The position numbers were made by a program, and so were the translations under genes. Below, one piece after another: positions 1-10,545 of a stretch of DNA of 64,000 bases; within the stretch, counting starts at the first letter, position 1; the number at the start of each line of letters is the position of its first letter. The notes beneath the pieces were generated by a model that searched no databases, was not told the origin of the DNA, and worked only from the letters and a program-made list of their open reading frames with translations. The DNA is from Betaproteobacteria bacterium (GTDB lineage Bacteria; Pseudomonadota; Gammaproteobacteria; Burkholderiales; SG8-39): NCBI GenBank assembly GCA_022340285.1, contig JAJDOG010000070.1, positions 1 through 64,000 on the forward strand, given 5' to 3'.

Positions 1-290
1 GCGTCGATATAGGCCTCGACGGTGTCGAGGTCGCGGATGCCGCCTCCGAGTTGCACCGGAATCGCGTCCCCGACGGCCCGCACGATCTCGCGAATCACCG
101 TCTCGTTCTTCGGTTTGCCGGCCACTGCGCCGTTCAGATCCACGACGTGGAGACGGCGCGCACCCTGCTCCAGCCAGTGCCGCGCAACGCCGACCGGGTC
201 GTCGGAGAAAACCGTCTCGTTGGACATGTCGCCCTGCTTCAGGCGCACGCAACGGCCGTCCTTGATGTCAATGGCCGGAATGATGACCAT
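1..290 (-). CDS. hisA: HisA, phosphoribosylformimino-AICAR isomerase (partial, C-terminus off window)
   Basis: Only the first 96 or so codons are in the window; the rest lies beyond the left edge. The translated start reads [17 protein letters not shown] and continues through [11 protein letters not shown], the typical beginning of the HisA TIM barrel, with the first catalytic Asp in PAIDIKDG and a phosphate-binding GGGIR loop. HisA isomerises ProFAR to PRFAR in histidine biosynthesis. The ATG is at 288-290. It follows hisH by about 100 bp on the same strand, so it is very probably in the same operon, with hisF expected next outside the window. Confidence 0.93.
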   Translation of the reverse strand, partial: MVIIPAIDIKDGRCVRLKQGDMSNETVFSDDPVGVARHWLEQGARRLHVVDLNGAVAGKPKNETVIREIVRAVGDAIPVQLGGGIRDLDTVEAYID

Positions 291-392
291 GCGATGTCGG
301 CGGCGAATGCGAGGGGGGGTGCAAAGGGGAAGAGGGGGATTGCAAGAAAACGGATCAGGTGCGCTGTGCGCGCTCACCCGGGAGGCGAAGAA

Positions 393-1028
393 TCAGGGGT
401 TCCAAGCAATGAAGTTCGAAAGAAGCTTCAGCCCGGCAGTTTGGCTCTTCTCCGGATGGAACTGGACCGCGAAGATGTTATCGCGGGCGACAGCGCAGGT
501 AAAGGGGATCCCGTACACGCTGAAACCGGCCACCAGCTCCGGCGCGTCGGGCTCGGGGAAGTAACTGTGCACAAAATAGAATCGCTCGCCGTCGCCAATA
601 CCGCTCCACAGGGCGTGCGCCTCGGCCGGGTGCACGTTGTTCCAGCCCATGTGCGGCACTTTTAGTCGGGTTCCGCCCTCACCCTGCATCTTTTCTGGCG
701 GGAATCGACCTACCCGACCCGGCAGGATTCCCAGTCCCGGGGTGTCGCCTTCCTCCGACCGCTCGAACAGCATCTGCAGCCCGATGCAGATGCCCAGGAA
801 AGGCTTGGTCCCTGCCGCCGCCATCACCGCTGGGCGCAGTCCGCGCGAATCGAGCTCACGCATGCAATCCGGCATGGCGCCCTGCCCCGGAAACACGACG
901 CGGTCGGCCGCCCCGAGGTCTGCCGGGTCCGAGGAGACGCGGACGTCCGTGCCGGGCGCAACGTGCTCGAGCGCCTTCGAGACCGAGCGCAGGTTGCCCA
1001 TGCCGTAATCGACGACTGCGATCTTCAT
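393..1028 (-). CDS. hisH: HisH, glutamine amidotransferase subunit of imidazole glycerol phosphate synthase
   Basis: A 211-residue class I glutamine amidotransferase that supplies ammonia to HisF to form IGP and AICAR. The nucleophile is Cys81 in FLGICIGLQMLFE and the rest of the triad is His191 and Glu193 in FHPEKSQ. The start was set at the ATG at 1026-1028 (MKIAVVDYGMGNLRS), because the reading frame upstream is arginine-rich and unlike the family. It sits 28 bp after hisB and about 100 bp before hisA in the his operon. Confidence 0.95.
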   Translation of the reverse strand: MKIAVVDYGMGNLRSVSKALEHVAPGTDVRVSSDPADLGAADRVVFPGQGAMPDCMRELDSRGLRPAVMAAAGTKPFLGICIGLQMLFERSEEGDTPGLGILPGRVGRFPPEKMQGEGGTRLKVPHMGWNNVHPAEAHALWSGIGDGERFYFVHSYFPEPDAPELVAGFSVYGIPFTCAVARDNIFAVQFHPEKSQTAGLKLLSNFIAWNP

Positions 1029-1056
1029 GCCACGGTCGCGCGGAGAGTCGAGGACC

Positions 1057-1644
1057 CTAGAGCGAGCCCTTCGTCGAAGGCACCGCACCCGCCGCCCGGG
1101 GATCGGGTTCGACCGCCATGCGCAGGGCCCGCGCGAACGCCTTGAACACCGTCTCGCACTGGTGGTGCGCGTTCACGCCGCGCAGGTTGTCGATGTGCAG
1201 CGTGATCAGCGCATGGTTGACCATGCCCTGAAAGAACTCGTTCACGAGGTCGACGTCGAATTCGCCGATTCGCGCCCGCGTAAAGGGTACGTTGAATTCG
1301 AGTCCGGGGCGCCCGGAAAGGTCGAGCACCACCCGCGAGAGCGCCTCGTCCAGTGGCACGTAGGCATGGCCGAACCGGCGCACGCCCTTCTTGTCGCCGA
1401 GCGCCTTCGCGAGCGCCTGGCCGATAGCGATACCGATGTCCTCGACGGTGTGATGCGCGTCGATGTGCAGATCCCCGCTGGCAACCACCTCCAGATCCAC
1501 CAGTCCGTGACGGGCCACCTGGTCCAGCATGTGATCCAGGAACGGCACGCCGGTCGCGAGCTTCGCGGCACCGGTTCCGTCCAGGTTGAGGCGCACCGAG
1601 ATCTGGGTCTCGACAGTCTTGCGCGTGATCGACGCGGTTCTCAT
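1057..1644 (-). CDS. hisB: HisB, imidazoleglycerol-phosphate dehydratase (monofunctional)
   Basis: A 195-residue dehydratase that makes imidazole acetol phosphate, manganese dependent. The metal-binding signatures are visible: [15 protein letters not shown] near residue 60-75 and [17 protein letters not shown] near 160-175. There is no N-terminal HAD phosphatase domain, so this is the monofunctional form and histidinol-phosphate phosphatase must be encoded elsewhere. The start overlaps the end of hisC by 4 bp, which suggests coupled translation. Confidence 0.96.
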   Translation of the reverse strand: MRTASITRKTVETQISVRLNLDGTGAAKLATGVPFLDHMLDQVARHGLVDLEVVASGDLHIDAHHTVEDIGIAIGQALAKALGDKKGVRRFGHAYVPLDEALSRVVLDLSGRPGLEFNVPFTRARIGEFDVDLVNEFFQGMVNHALITLHIDNLRGVNAHHQCETVFKAFARALRMAVEPDPRAAGAVPSTKGSL

Positions 1645-2726
1645 AGGCTCCCCGACAGGGCGTCCAGCATCAATGCATTCTCGCCTGGCGTCCCGACCGT
1701 GAGACGCAGGCAGTTCGCGAGCAGCGGATGGCTACCGTGGAAATTGCGGATGAGCACGCGCCGCTCGCGCAAGCGCCCCGACACGGCGTCCGCATCCGGC
1801 ACCCGTACGAGGATGAAGTTCGCGTCGCTCGGAAATGCCTCCACGCCGTTCAGATCGCGCAGCCTGCCAAAGAGGCTCTCGCGCTCGGTCTTGATCGCTT
1901 CCGCCTGCTTTTCGAGCACCGCGACGCGCCCAAGCACACGCTCTGCGACGAACTGGGTAATCATGTTCACGTTGTACGGGGGCCGAACCTTGTCGAACTC
2001 CGCGATCCATTCTGCACTGGCCGCGGCGTAGCCCAGGCGAATGCCCGCCAGGCCGAGCTTCGACACCGTTCGCATCACCATCAGATTAGGAAACTCGCGC
2101 AGGCGGTGCATGAACGTGCGGCCGGCGAACACGTGGTAGGCCTCGTCCACGACGACCAGTCCCGGCGCCTCCTCGATGATGCGCGCCACGGCGTCCTCGG
2201 GGAAGAGATTCCCGGTGGGATTGTTCGGGTAGGCCACGAAGACGAGCGCGGGACGCGCCTCGCGCATCGCCGCCAGCACGCGGCCGAGATCGAGCGTGAA
2301 ATCGGGCGCGAGCGGAACGCCGACATAGCGCACGCCCGCCAGAAGCGCATTCGTGCGGTACATGACGAAGGACGGCTCGGGTGCGAGCAGCGTCGCGCCG
2401 GGCCGCGCCAGCGCCTGGATCACGATCTGGATGATTTCGTCCGAGCCGTTGCCGAGCAGAATCCCGCACGCTTCCGGAATGTCGAACACCTCGCGCAGGC
2501 GCGCTTTCAACTCCGGGGCGGTCGGATCGGGGTAGCGATTGATCGGCAGCGTGGAGACCGTTCTCGCGACTTCCTCGCGCAGCGCCTCGGGCAGGCGGTA
2601 GGGGTTCTCCATCGCATCGAGCTTGATCATGCCGGACGCGGAAGCGACCGGGTACGCCTTCAGCGCAAGGATCTCTTCGCGCACAAGGTTGCCAGGGAGT
2701 TTGCTCTTGGGGCCGGGGGCGTTCAC
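1641..2726 (-). CDS. hisC: HisC, histidinol-phosphate aminotransferase
   Basis: PLP enzyme of aminotransferase class I/II that transfers an amino group from glutamate to imidazole acetol phosphate. Seen: [41 protein letters not shown] and the PLP lysine in [16 protein letters not shown]. The frame stays open up to 2840 but would then run deep into hisD; a GTG at 2724-2726, 7 bp after the hisD stop, gives 361 residues, the usual length. An ATG at 2765 is a less likely alternative. No strong ribosome-binding site decides between them. Confidence 0.92.
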   Translation of the reverse strand: MNAPGPKSKLPGNLVREEILALKAYPVASASGMIKLDAMENPYRLPEALREEVARTVSTLPINRYPDPTAPELKARLREVFDIPEACGILLGNGSDEIIQIVIQALARPGATLLAPEPSFVMYRTNALLAGVRYVGVPLAPDFTLDLGRVLAAMREARPALVFVAYPNNPTGNLFPEDAVARIIEEAPGLVVVDEAYHVFAGRTFMHRLREFPNLMVMRTVSKLGLAGIRLGYAAASAEWIAEFDKVRPPYNVNMITQFVAERVLGRVAVLEKQAEAIKTERESLFGRLRDLNGVEAFPSDANFILVRVPDADAVSGRLRERRVLIRNFHGSHPLLANCLRLTVGTPGENALMLDALSGSL

Positions 2727-2733
2727 GACGGGC

Positions 2734-4032
2734 TCATCCGATCCGGTATTGCGCGGCGCGCGCATGCGCCGGAAGCCCTTCGCCTTCCGCGAGGCGCGCC
2801 GCGAGACGCCCGAGGGTCCGTGCGCCCTCGCTCGAGACATTGATCAGGCTCGAGCGCTTCTGGAAGTCGTACACCCCGAGCGGCGACGAAAAACGCGCGG
2901 TGCGCGAGGTCGGCAGCACGTGGTTCGGTCCAGCGCAATAGTCGCCCAGCGCCTCCGAGCTGTAGCGGCCCATGAAGATCGCTCCGGCGTGGCGGATCCT
3001 TGCGCGCCAACGCTCCGGATCGCGCACCGACAGCTCCAAGTGCTCGGGCGCGATGCGGTTGGCGATCTCGCACGCCTCTTCGAGGTCGCGCACTTCGATC
3101 AGCGCGCCCCGGTTTGCGAGTGACGCGGCGATCACCGCGCGGCGCGGCATCTGCGTGAGCTGCCGGTCGATGCTTGCGGCCACCGCGTCAATGAACGCCT
3201 TGTCCGGCGACAGCAGGATCGCCTGTGCGTCCTCGTCGTGCTCCGCCTGCGAGAAGAGATCCATGGCGATCCAGTCGGGATCGGTCGAGCCATCGCAGAT
3301 CACCAGTATCTCGGACGGTCCGGCGACCATGTCGATCCCGACGGTGCCGAAAACACGCCGCTTGGCAGCGGCTACGTAGGCATTGCCCGGGCCGACGATC
3401 TTGTCCACCGCCGGAACAGTCTCCGTGCCGTACGCCAGCGCGGCAATCGCCTGCGCACCACCGAGCGCGAAGACACGATCGACCCCCGCCAGCGACGCCG
3501 CAGCGAGGACCAGCAGATTGCGTTCGCCCCGCGGCGTCGGCACGGTCATCACCAGCTCCGGGACGCCCGCCACCTTGGCCGGCAGCGCATTCATCAGCAC
3601 CGACGAGGGATAGGCGGCCTTGCCGCCCGGCACGTAGAGCCCCACCCGGTCGAGCGGCGTGATCTGCTGACCCAGCACGGTGCCGTCAGGCTCCGTGTAC
3701 TGCCACGAGCCGAGCGACTGGCGCTCGTGATAACGACGGATCCGCTCCGCCGCCTCGGAAAGTGCGTCGCGCGTATCGGCCGGCAGCGCTTCGAGGGCCG
3801 CCAGCAGCGCCGCGCGCGGAATCTCGAGGTCCGCCACGCGCTGGACGTCGACGCCGTCGAGTCGGCGTGTATGCGCGAGCAGCGCCGCATCGCCTCGTGA
3901 CCGCACGTCGGCAAGAATCGCTTCCACCGCGCGCTCGACCGATTCGTCCTGTGCGGCCTCGATCGCGGTGAGTCGCGCGAGCTCGGCGGAGAATCCGGCG
4001 TCGCGCGTGTCGAGACGTCTCATCTCAGGCAT
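2734..4032 (-). CDS. hisD: HisD, histidinol dehydrogenase
   Basis: A 432-residue zinc enzyme that oxidises L-histidinol to L-histidine in two NAD-dependent steps. Family signatures include [19 protein letters not shown], the [14 protein letters not shown] stretch, GPSEILVI, the zinc-site region [11 protein letters not shown] and IAPEHLEL. Two ATGs, at 4030-4032 and 4021-4023, could start it; the upstream one is used here and overlaps hisG by 8 bp. It lies between hisG and hisC in the operon. Confidence 0.96.
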   Translation of the reverse strand: MPEMRRLDTRDAGFSAELARLTAIEAAQDESVERAVEAILADVRSRGDAALLAHTRRLDGVDVQRVADLEIPRAALLAALEALPADTRDALSEAAERIRRYHERQSLGSWQYTEPDGTVLGQQITPLDRVGLYVPGGKAAYPSSVLMNALPAKVAGVPELVMTVPTPRGERNLLVLAAASLAGVDRVFALGGAQAIAALAYGTETVPAVDKIVGPGNAYVAAAKRRVFGTVGIDMVAGPSEILVICDGSTDPDWIAMDLFSQAEHDEDAQAILLSPDKAFIDAVAASIDRQLTQMPRRAVIAASLANRGALIEVRDLEEACEIANRIAPEHLELSVRDPERWRARIRHAGAIFMGRYSSEALGDYCAGPNHVLPTSRTARFSSPLGVYDFQKRSSLINVSSEGARTLGRLAARLAEGEGLPAHARAAQYRIG

Positions 4033-4684
4033 GAGTGGTCACCGCCGACTCGAACGATTCCAGCAGCGGCTGAATCAGGGCGCGCCGCACCTTGAGCGCC
4101 GCCTGGTTGACGATCAGCCTGGCGCTTACCGGCATGATCTCCTCGATCGCGCGCAGGCGATTCGCGCGCAGGGTGTTGCCCGTGGAGACCAGGTCCACGA
4201 TCGCATCGGCGAGACCCGCCAGCGGTGCAAGCTCCATCGACCCGTAGAGCTTGATGAGGTCCACGTGCACGCCTTTCGCAGCGAAGTGCTCGCGCGCCGC
4301 ACGGAGGTACTTGGTTGCCACCCGCAGCCGGGCTCCCTGCCGCACCGCGCCTACGTAGTCGAAGCCTTCCGGCACGGCGACCATCATCTTGCAGGCGGCA
4401 ATACCCAGATCGAGCGGCTGATAGAGGCCCGCGCCGCCGTGCTCGTAAAGCACATCCTTGCCGGCGATGCCGAGATCGGCCGCCCCGTACTGGACGTAGG
4501 TCGGAACGTCGCTCGCCCGCACGATCACCAGCCGCACATCCGGCCGGTTGGTCGCGATGATCAGCTCGCGGGACGTCTCGGGATTCTGCGCGGGCGCAAT
4601 GCCGGCCGCCGCGAGAAGCGGCGCCGTCTCGTCGAAGATGCGGCCCTTCGACAGCGCCAGCGTGACAGTCGCGTCGGAGTTCAT
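4025..4684 (-). CDS. hisG: HisG, ATP phosphoribosyltransferase, short form
   Basis: First enzyme of histidine synthesis, joining ATP and PRPP. It begins [19 protein letters not shown] and contains the PRPP-binding region [15 protein letters not shown]. At 219 residues it has only the catalytic domains and lacks the C-terminal histidine-binding domain of the long form. Short HisG enzymes need the HisZ subunit, which is not in this window. This is the first his gene, 228 bp downstream of murA, with a candidate -10 box close upstream. Confidence 0.96.
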   Translation of the reverse strand: MNSDATVTLALSKGRIFDETAPLLAAAGIAPAQNPETSRELIIATNRPDVRLVIVRASDVPTYVQYGAADLGIAGKDVLYEHGGAGLYQPLDLGIAACKMMVAVPEGFDYVGAVRQGARLRVATKYLRAAREHFAAKGVHVDLIKLYGSMELAPLAGLADAIVDLVSTGNTLRANRLRAIEEIMPVSARLIVNQAALKVRRALIQPLLESFESAVTTHA

Positions 4685-4703
4685 AAGCGGCGGAAAATCA
4701 GCA

Positions 4704-4709
4704 TTTTAG
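4704..4709 (-). promoter_or_regulatory. Candidate sigma-70 -10 box before hisG
   Basis: On the minus strand the hexamer TAAAAT lies about 20 bp upstream of the hisG ATG, inside GCGCTAAAATGC. No good -35 box is seen at 16-18 bp. A transcript from it would have a short leader of roughly a dozen bases. This could give the his genes a promoter separate from murA. Confidence 0.4.
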
Positions 4710-4912
4710 CGCAAAGCGCCCGGCTCATGTCCCGAGGGTCGTCGCACGCGCGGGCGCCAGCAGGGCAACGGCCATGCCTGTCTGGTGCCTAGGGCCGCAA
4801 GCGTGCCCTCCTATGGGTGCCCGGACGACGCGCCTTGCGGCACCATGAGCCCGACACGGGCCGACTCGCCCCCTCTCGGAGAACTTAGAACCGCCAAGAA
4901 GCGTTTTTCGCG
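4710..4912 (-). other. murA-hisG intergenic region rich in inverted repeats, no gene
   Basis: About 200 bp with no credible coding frame. Inverted repeats are visible: GGTGCC (4784-4789) with GGCACC (4839-4844) enclosing CCGCAAG (4795-4801) and CTTGCGG (4834-4840), and GCCCG-ACA-CGGGC (4849-4861). None is followed by a T-run on the minus strand, so a classical terminator is not evident. There is no run of histidine codons, so a his attenuator leader peptide is not supported. It may be structured mRNA or a small RNA. Confidence 0.4.
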
Positions 4913-6404
<1,492 letters not shown>

Positions 6405-6406
6405 CC

Positions 6407-7195
6407 TCAGCCTCTGAGCTTGTATCCGGACCGAAGGAGCGCCAGGGCCCCCGCGCTCAGGACCATCAAGAATACCGCGACGATCGATACACTGACATAC
6501 GGATTGACGTCCGAGGCTCCGAAGAAACCGTACCGGAATCCGTCGATCATGTAGAAGAAAGGGTTAAGGTGCGACACTTTCTGCCAAAGCTCGGGCAGCG
6601 ATCGGGTCGAGTAGAAGACGCCGGCCAGGAACGTGAACGGCATGATCACGAAATTCTGGAATCCGGCCAGTTGATCGAACTTGTCGGCCCAGATTCCGGC
6701 CACCAGCCCGAGCGTGCCGAGCACGCCGGTGCCGAGCAGCGCGAACACGAAGCTCCATTGCGGGTGCGCCAGCGGAAGCCCGACCAGCGGGCCGGTGACC
6801 AGCAACACGCCGAGTCCGACTGCGACGCCGCGCACCATCGCGGCCGCCACGTAGGCACCGAAGAACTCCCAGTAGCTGATCGGGGGAAGCAATATGAAGA
6901 CGATGTTGCCCGTCACCTTGGACTGGATGAAGCTCGACGAGCTGTTGGCGAACGCGTTCTGGAGCATCGTCATCATCGCGAGGCCCGGCACGAGAAAGGT
7001 CGTGTAGGGGACCGCTTCGAAGACCCGCACTCTTCCCTCTAGCGCGTACGCGAAGACCACGAGGTACAACAGCGCGGTGAGAATCGGCGCGGCGATGGTC
7101 TGGAAGCTGATCTTCCAGACGCGCAGCAGCTCCTTGTAGAGAAGTGTCAGGAAGCCGGTCAGAGCGCGGGGCGCACCGGGGGTTTCGGTCTTCAT
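6407..7195 (-). CDS. ABC-2 type exporter permease (YadH-like)
   Basis: A 262-residue integral membrane protein of the ABC-2 family with about six hydrophobic segments. It has the conserved central region seen in YadH and NodJ-type permeases (NSSSSFIQSKVTGNIVFILLPP, near residues 87-108). It overlaps the ATPase gene upstream by 4 bp, so the two form one transporter. YadGH-like pairs in this mla-murA context are common in betaproteobacteria; the substrate is unknown, and an envelope lipid or glycan is only inferred. Confidence 0.88.
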   Translation of the reverse strand: MKTETPGAPRALTGFLTLLYKELLRVWKISFQTIAAPILTALLYLVVFAYALEGRVRVFEAVPYTTFLVPGLAMMTMLQNAFANSSSSFIQSKVTGNIVFILLPPISYWEFFGAYVAAAMVRGVAVGLGVLLVTGPLVGLPLAHPQWSFVFALLGTGVLGTLGLVAGIWADKFDQLAGFQNFVIMPFTFLAGVFYSTRSLPELWQKVSHLNPFFYMIDGFRYGFFGASDVNPYVSVSIVAVFLMVLSAGALALLRSGYKLRG

Positions 7196-8112
7196 GCTTC
7201 GCTCCCCGGCTCAGCGGTGTTGCCCTTCATGATCTGCACGAACACCTCTTCGAGATCCGGCTGGACCAGCTCCATCTCGACGATGCGGCACCCCGCCGTG
7301 CGCAGAACCGCGAGGACCTGCTCGACCTCGGCATATTCCTCGATGCGCAGTACGTGCAAGTCGCCGACGCGCGACGCGAGCCGCGGTTCCAGCTCGGCAG
7401 GCAGCGCACTATCCAGACGCAACCGCGCATAGATCGCATGAAACCGGTGGATCAGCCGCGCCGTCGTGTCCAGGGCGACGACGCGCCCCAGCTTCAGCAT
7501 CGCGATTCGGCCGCATAGCGCCTCGGCCTCCTCCAGATAGTGCGTGGTCAGCACGATCGTGTGCCCGGCGTCGTTGAGCTGCCGGATGAACTGCCAGAGC
7601 CCGTGGCGCAGCTCGACATCGACGCCGGCGGTCGGCTCGTCCAGCACGATCACCGGCGGGCGGTGCACGAGCGCCTGCGCGATCAGCACGCGCCGCTTCA
7701 TTCCGCCGGAAAGTGCCCGCATGTTCGCGTCCGCTTTTCCGGTGAGATCGAGGTGATGCATCACCTCCTCGATCCAAGCGTCGTTGTTGCGGAGGCCGAA
7801 ATAGCCCGACTGGAACCGCAGCGTCTCGCGCACCGTGAAGAACGGGTCGAACACGAGCTCCTGGGGCACCACGCCGAGCAGCCGGCGCGCGCTCCGGTAC
7901 TGTGTCACCACGTTTTGGCCGAGTACGTGCGCCGTGCCCGAGTTCGCCCGCGCGAGACCCGCGAGAATACTGATCAGGGTCGTCTTTCCCGCGCCGTTCG
8001 GTCCGAGCAATCCGAAAAACTCGCCCTGCTCGACGCGCAACGAGATCGCGTCCAGCGCTGCGATGTCTCCGAACCGCTTGGTGAGATCCTGAATCTCTAT
8101 TGCGGCAGTCAT
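7192..8112 (-). CDS. ABC exporter ATP-binding protein (YadG-like)
   Basis: ATPase partner of the adjacent ABC-2 permease. Walker A is [14 protein letters not shown], the signature is ALSGGMKRRVLIAQAL, Walker B VIVLDEPTAGVDVEL, and the switch His is in VLTTHYLEEAE. The start was placed at the ATG at 8110-8112 (MTAAIEIQDLTKRFGD), giving 306 residues; an ATG at 8140-8142 is possible. The frame extends further upstream but would run into mlaB. It probably energises export of an unidentified envelope molecule. Confidence 0.88.
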   Translation of the reverse strand: MTAAIEIQDLTKRFGDIAALDAISLRVEQGEFFGLLGPNGAGKTTLISILAGLARANSGTAHVLGQNVVTQYRSARRLLGVVPQELVFDPFFTVRETLRFQSGYFGLRNNDAWIEEVMHHLDLTGKADANMRALSGGMKRRVLIAQALVHRPPVIVLDEPTAGVDVELRHGLWQFIRQLNDAGHTIVLTTHYLEEAEALCGRIAMLKLGRVVALDTTARLIHRFHAIYARLRLDSALPAELEPRLASRVGDLHVLRIEEYAEVEQVLAVLRTAGCRIVEMELVQPDLEEVFVQIMKGNTAEPGSEA

Positions 8113-8173
8113 CTGGCCGGACGGCGCCGGGGCGGAACCCATCTCGCAATCCCGGCTGGCCGCAACTGCCCTT

Positions 8174-8464
8174 TCAGAATCGCTTCCCGGAGAACATGTC
8201 CGAGACCGCATAGAGTTGCGCGAGCTTCTCCATCGCCTGCGGAAGATTCTCGAACGCGAGCTTTCGGTCAGCGGCGTTGGCCTCGCGCATCAGTTCCAGC
8301 GCCAGCGCCAGCGCGGAGGAATCCACGTCCGAAACGCCGCCAAGATCGACAACGCGCACCCCGTCCCTGCAGGCCGCGCTCGCCTCACGCATCACGGCCG
8401 GTACGGTCTCGATACCGAGTGGTCCGTCGACCAGCAGGCGGTCGCCTTCACGGCGCAACGTCAC
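8174..8464 (-). CDS. mlaB: MlaB, STAS-domain subunit of the Mla lipid transporter
   Basis: A 96-residue single STAS domain protein that starts MTLRREGDRLLVDGPLGIET. The conserved segment VRVVDLGGVSDVDSSALAL includes the D-SS-A motif at the tip of the first STAS helix. In the MlaFEDB complex, MlaB binds the ATPase MlaF and stabilises it. Position directly after mlaC (2 bp gap) supports the assignment. Confidence 0.87.
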   Translation of the reverse strand: MTLRREGDRLLVDGPLGIETVPAVMREASAACRDGVRVVDLGGVSDVDSSALALALELMREANAADRKLAFENLPQAMEKLAQLYAVSDMFSGKRF

Positions 8465-8466
8465 GC

Positions 8467-9081
8467 CTAGCCGCCCTTCGTCTCGAGCTGGCGATTCTTG
8501 TCGGCGAGCCGCTTGATGAGCCCATCCACGCCCGCCTTGCGCACTTCCTGCGTGAATGCGTCACGGTAGGTGGTCACGAGGCTGATGCCGGCGACAGTGA
8601 CGTCATAGACCTTCCAGCTCGCGGACGTCTTCTCCATGCTGTAGTCGATGGTGATCGCCTCGGCGCCGGGCTGCATGATCAAGGACCGCACGGTCACGTC
8701 GGTATCGCCGGGCTGCGCCCTGAGGGGCCTGTACTCGATCGTCTGATCCCGGTATTTCGTGAGCGCGGTGGAATACGTACGCACCAGGAGCGTACGAAAC
8801 TGATCCGTCAGCTGCGCCTTCTGCTCGGCGGTCGCCTTGCGCCAGTTGAGGCCCATGGCAAGCGCCGTCATGCGCGTGAAGTCGAAGTGGGGCAGGATCT
8901 TCTCTTCCACCAGCGCGACCACCTTCTTCGCGTCGCCGCTCTGGATGTCCTTGTCGTTCTTGATGATCCCGAGCACTTCCGTCGCGACACTCTGCACCAG
9001 CGTCTCGGGCGCCATGTCTGCGGCCGTGACGGGCCCGATCAGGGCCGTCGTGATGAACGCCATGAAAAAACATCTTGTCAT
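8467..9081 (-). CDS. mlaC: MlaC, periplasmic phospholipid shuttle
   Basis: A 204-residue periplasmic protein with a signal peptide (hydrophobic run FFMAFITTALIGPVTAADMA, cleavage probably after residue 20 or so). The mature part has the MlaC/Ttg2D features (ILPHFDFTRMTALAMG, then TYSTALTKYRDQ). MlaC carries phospholipid between the outer-membrane MlaA complex and the inner-membrane MlaFEDB complex. Its ATG overlaps the mlaA stop by 4 bp. Confidence 0.92.
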   Translation of the reverse strand: MTRCFFMAFITTALIGPVTAADMAPETLVQSVATEVLGIIKNDKDIQSGDAKKVVALVEEKILPHFDFTRMTALAMGLNWRKATAEQKAQLTDQFRTLLVRTYSTALTKYRDQTIEYRPLRAQPGDTDVTVRSLIMQPGAEAITIDYSMEKTSASWKVYDVTVAGISLVTTYRDAFTQEVRKAGVDGLIKRLADKNRQLETKGG

Positions 9082-10058
9082 TCGTTGTCCTCTCCACGAG
9101 GTGTCGCGGCACGACCTCCGGCCGCGAGCACCCCGGCATAGTTCGCCGGCACCGTCGGCTCCACCACCTGCACGGCGTGTGCAGTGGCGAGCGGACCGCT
9201 ATAGCGCGCGACACCGAGCGCCGTCGGGTGGGCCATGATCCAGCGCGAAGGCTCGGTGTCGAGGCTTGTCGGAGCCACCGGCTCCTCCTCGTCACGCAGC
9301 CGCTCGCGAGGAGGGTCGCCGTCGTAAATCAGGTTTCGCCTCCGCTGCATGTAGGCGTCGCGAAGAAACGAGTAGCGATCGAGCGCCGCCGCCTCGAATA
9401 TGCTCTCCGTATCGAGAAGACTTGCGCGCAGGTTGACGATGTCCAGCGCCGAAAGCGAGTTGCGCCAGGCGACCCGGTGTGGCGGATCGATCAGCCTGGG
9501 AAGCCAGAATCCGCCGTACCCGTAGGCATCCACGATCAGACCGAGACCGTCGCGCACATTGCTCGGGCCAAAGAGCGGCAGCACGAGGTAGTCGCCGGGC
9601 GGGGCGCCCCAGACCCCGAGCGTTTGACCGAAATCCTCGTTGTGCTTGGCCATCCGCATGCCCGAGGCGACGTCCATGACGCCGCCGAAGCCGATCGTGG
9701 AGTTGGTGGCAAAGCGGAACCAGTCGGTCAGCCCCGCCTCGACCTTCCCCTGCAGGAGATTGTTCACGCCGATCCAGGGGTCCTGCAGATTGCCGAAGAA
9801 ATTGCGCACGCCGGTCCGTACCGGCTGCGGCAGCACCGCGCGGTAGGCTTGCGCGACCGGCTTGATGAACGCCTTGTCCAATCCGTCGTTGAACTCGAAC
9901 ACGGCGCGATTGGTCGCCTCGAGCGGATCGCGCGGGTTGACCGGTCCGGCCGACGCGCAGCCGCCCAGCAGAGCGAGCAGCACGAGCGGCGCCAGCGCGG
10001 CGGCGCCGCGCCTGCGAGAAAAGGACAATCTGAGATCCGCCGCTGAAACCATGCGCAT
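9078..10058 (-). CDS. mlaA: MlaA (VacJ), outer-membrane lipoprotein of the Mla pathway
   Basis: A 326-residue lipoprotein: an Arg-rich n-region, a hydrophobic stretch and the lipobox LLGGC near residue 35. The VacJ family core follows, with DPLEATNRAVFEFND, NNLLQGKVEAG and YLVLPLFGPSNVRDG. MlaA removes mislocalised phospholipid from the outer leaflet of the outer membrane. The C-terminal 80 or so residues are longer than in E. coli MlaA and of low complexity. mlaA lies inside the mla operon here, between mlaD and mlaC, rather than elsewhere as in E. coli. Confidence 0.93.
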   Translation of the reverse strand: MRMVSAADLRLSFSRRRGAAALAPLVLLALLGGCASAGPVNPRDPLEATNRAVFEFNDGLDKAFIKPVAQAYRAVLPQPVRTGVRNFFGNLQDPWIGVNNLLQGKVEAGLTDWFRFATNSTIGFGGVMDVASGMRMAKHNEDFGQTLGVWGAPPGDYLVLPLFGPSNVRDGLGLIVDAYGYGGFWLPRLIDPPHRVAWRNSLSALDIVNLRASLLDTESIFEAAALDRYSFLRDAYMQRRRNLIYDGDPPRERLRDEEEPVAPTSLDTEPSRWIMAHPTALGVARYSGPLATAHAVQVVEPTVPANYAGVLAAGGRAATPRGEDNE

Positions 10059-10059
10059 G

Positions 10060-10542
10060 TTATTGCTTCTTCTCGTCGCCTTCCGCTGCCTTACTGTACA
10101 GAAACTGACTGATCAGGTTCTCCAGCACGATGGCGGACTGGGTAATTTTTAACGTGTCCCCGTCCTTCAGATTCGCGGTGTCGCCGCCAGCCGACAGCCC
10201 GATGTACTGCTCACCGAGGAGGCCCGAAGTGAGGATCTTCGCGGCAGTATCGCGCGGAAACGGGTGGTCGGAGCCGACATTCATCGTCACCACTGCCTCG
10301 TAGGTCTGGTTGTCGAACGCAATGTCGGCGACGCGCCCTACGACGACCCCGGCGCTCTTTACCGGTGCGCGAATCTTGAGGCCGCCGATGTTATCAAACC
10401 TCGCCAGCACCCGGTACGTGCTCGTGCCCGCGAGGGAGTATGCGCTCTGATTCGCGACTTTCAGTGCAAGAAACATGATCGCACCGAACCCGATCAGCAC
10501 GAACGCTCCCACCCACATGTCGAGCGTGCGTTTATTCATCAT
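10060..10542 (-). CDS. mlaD: MlaD, MCE-domain lipid-binding subunit
   Basis: A 160-residue protein anchored by one N-terminal transmembrane helix (residues about 8-28, WVGAFVLIGFGAIMFLALKV) followed by a single MCE domain, with FDNIGGLKIRAPVKSAGVVVG near residues 50-70 and the SGLLGEQYIGLSAGGD segment. MlaD hexamers form the periplasmic channel of the MlaFEDB complex. It is 1 bp from mlaA and 3 bp from mlaE. Confidence 0.94.
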   Translation of the reverse strand: MMNKRTLDMWVGAFVLIGFGAIMFLALKVANQSAYSLAGTSTYRVLARFDNIGGLKIRAPVKSAGVVVGRVADIAFDNQTYEAVVTMNVGSDHPFPRDTAAKILTSGLLGEQYIGLSAGGDTANLKDGDTLKITQSAIVLENLISQFLYSKAAEGDEKKQ

Positions 10543-10545
10543 CGA

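Noticed and set aside
1027-2031. Long open frames opposite the his and mur genes
   Set aside because: They are antisense to well-supported enzymes, Arg/His/Asp-rich and without recognisable motifs; a by-product of high GC.
4710-4912. Histidine attenuator leader upstream of hisG
   Set aside because: No short frame with a run of His codons and no terminator T-run on the minus strand.
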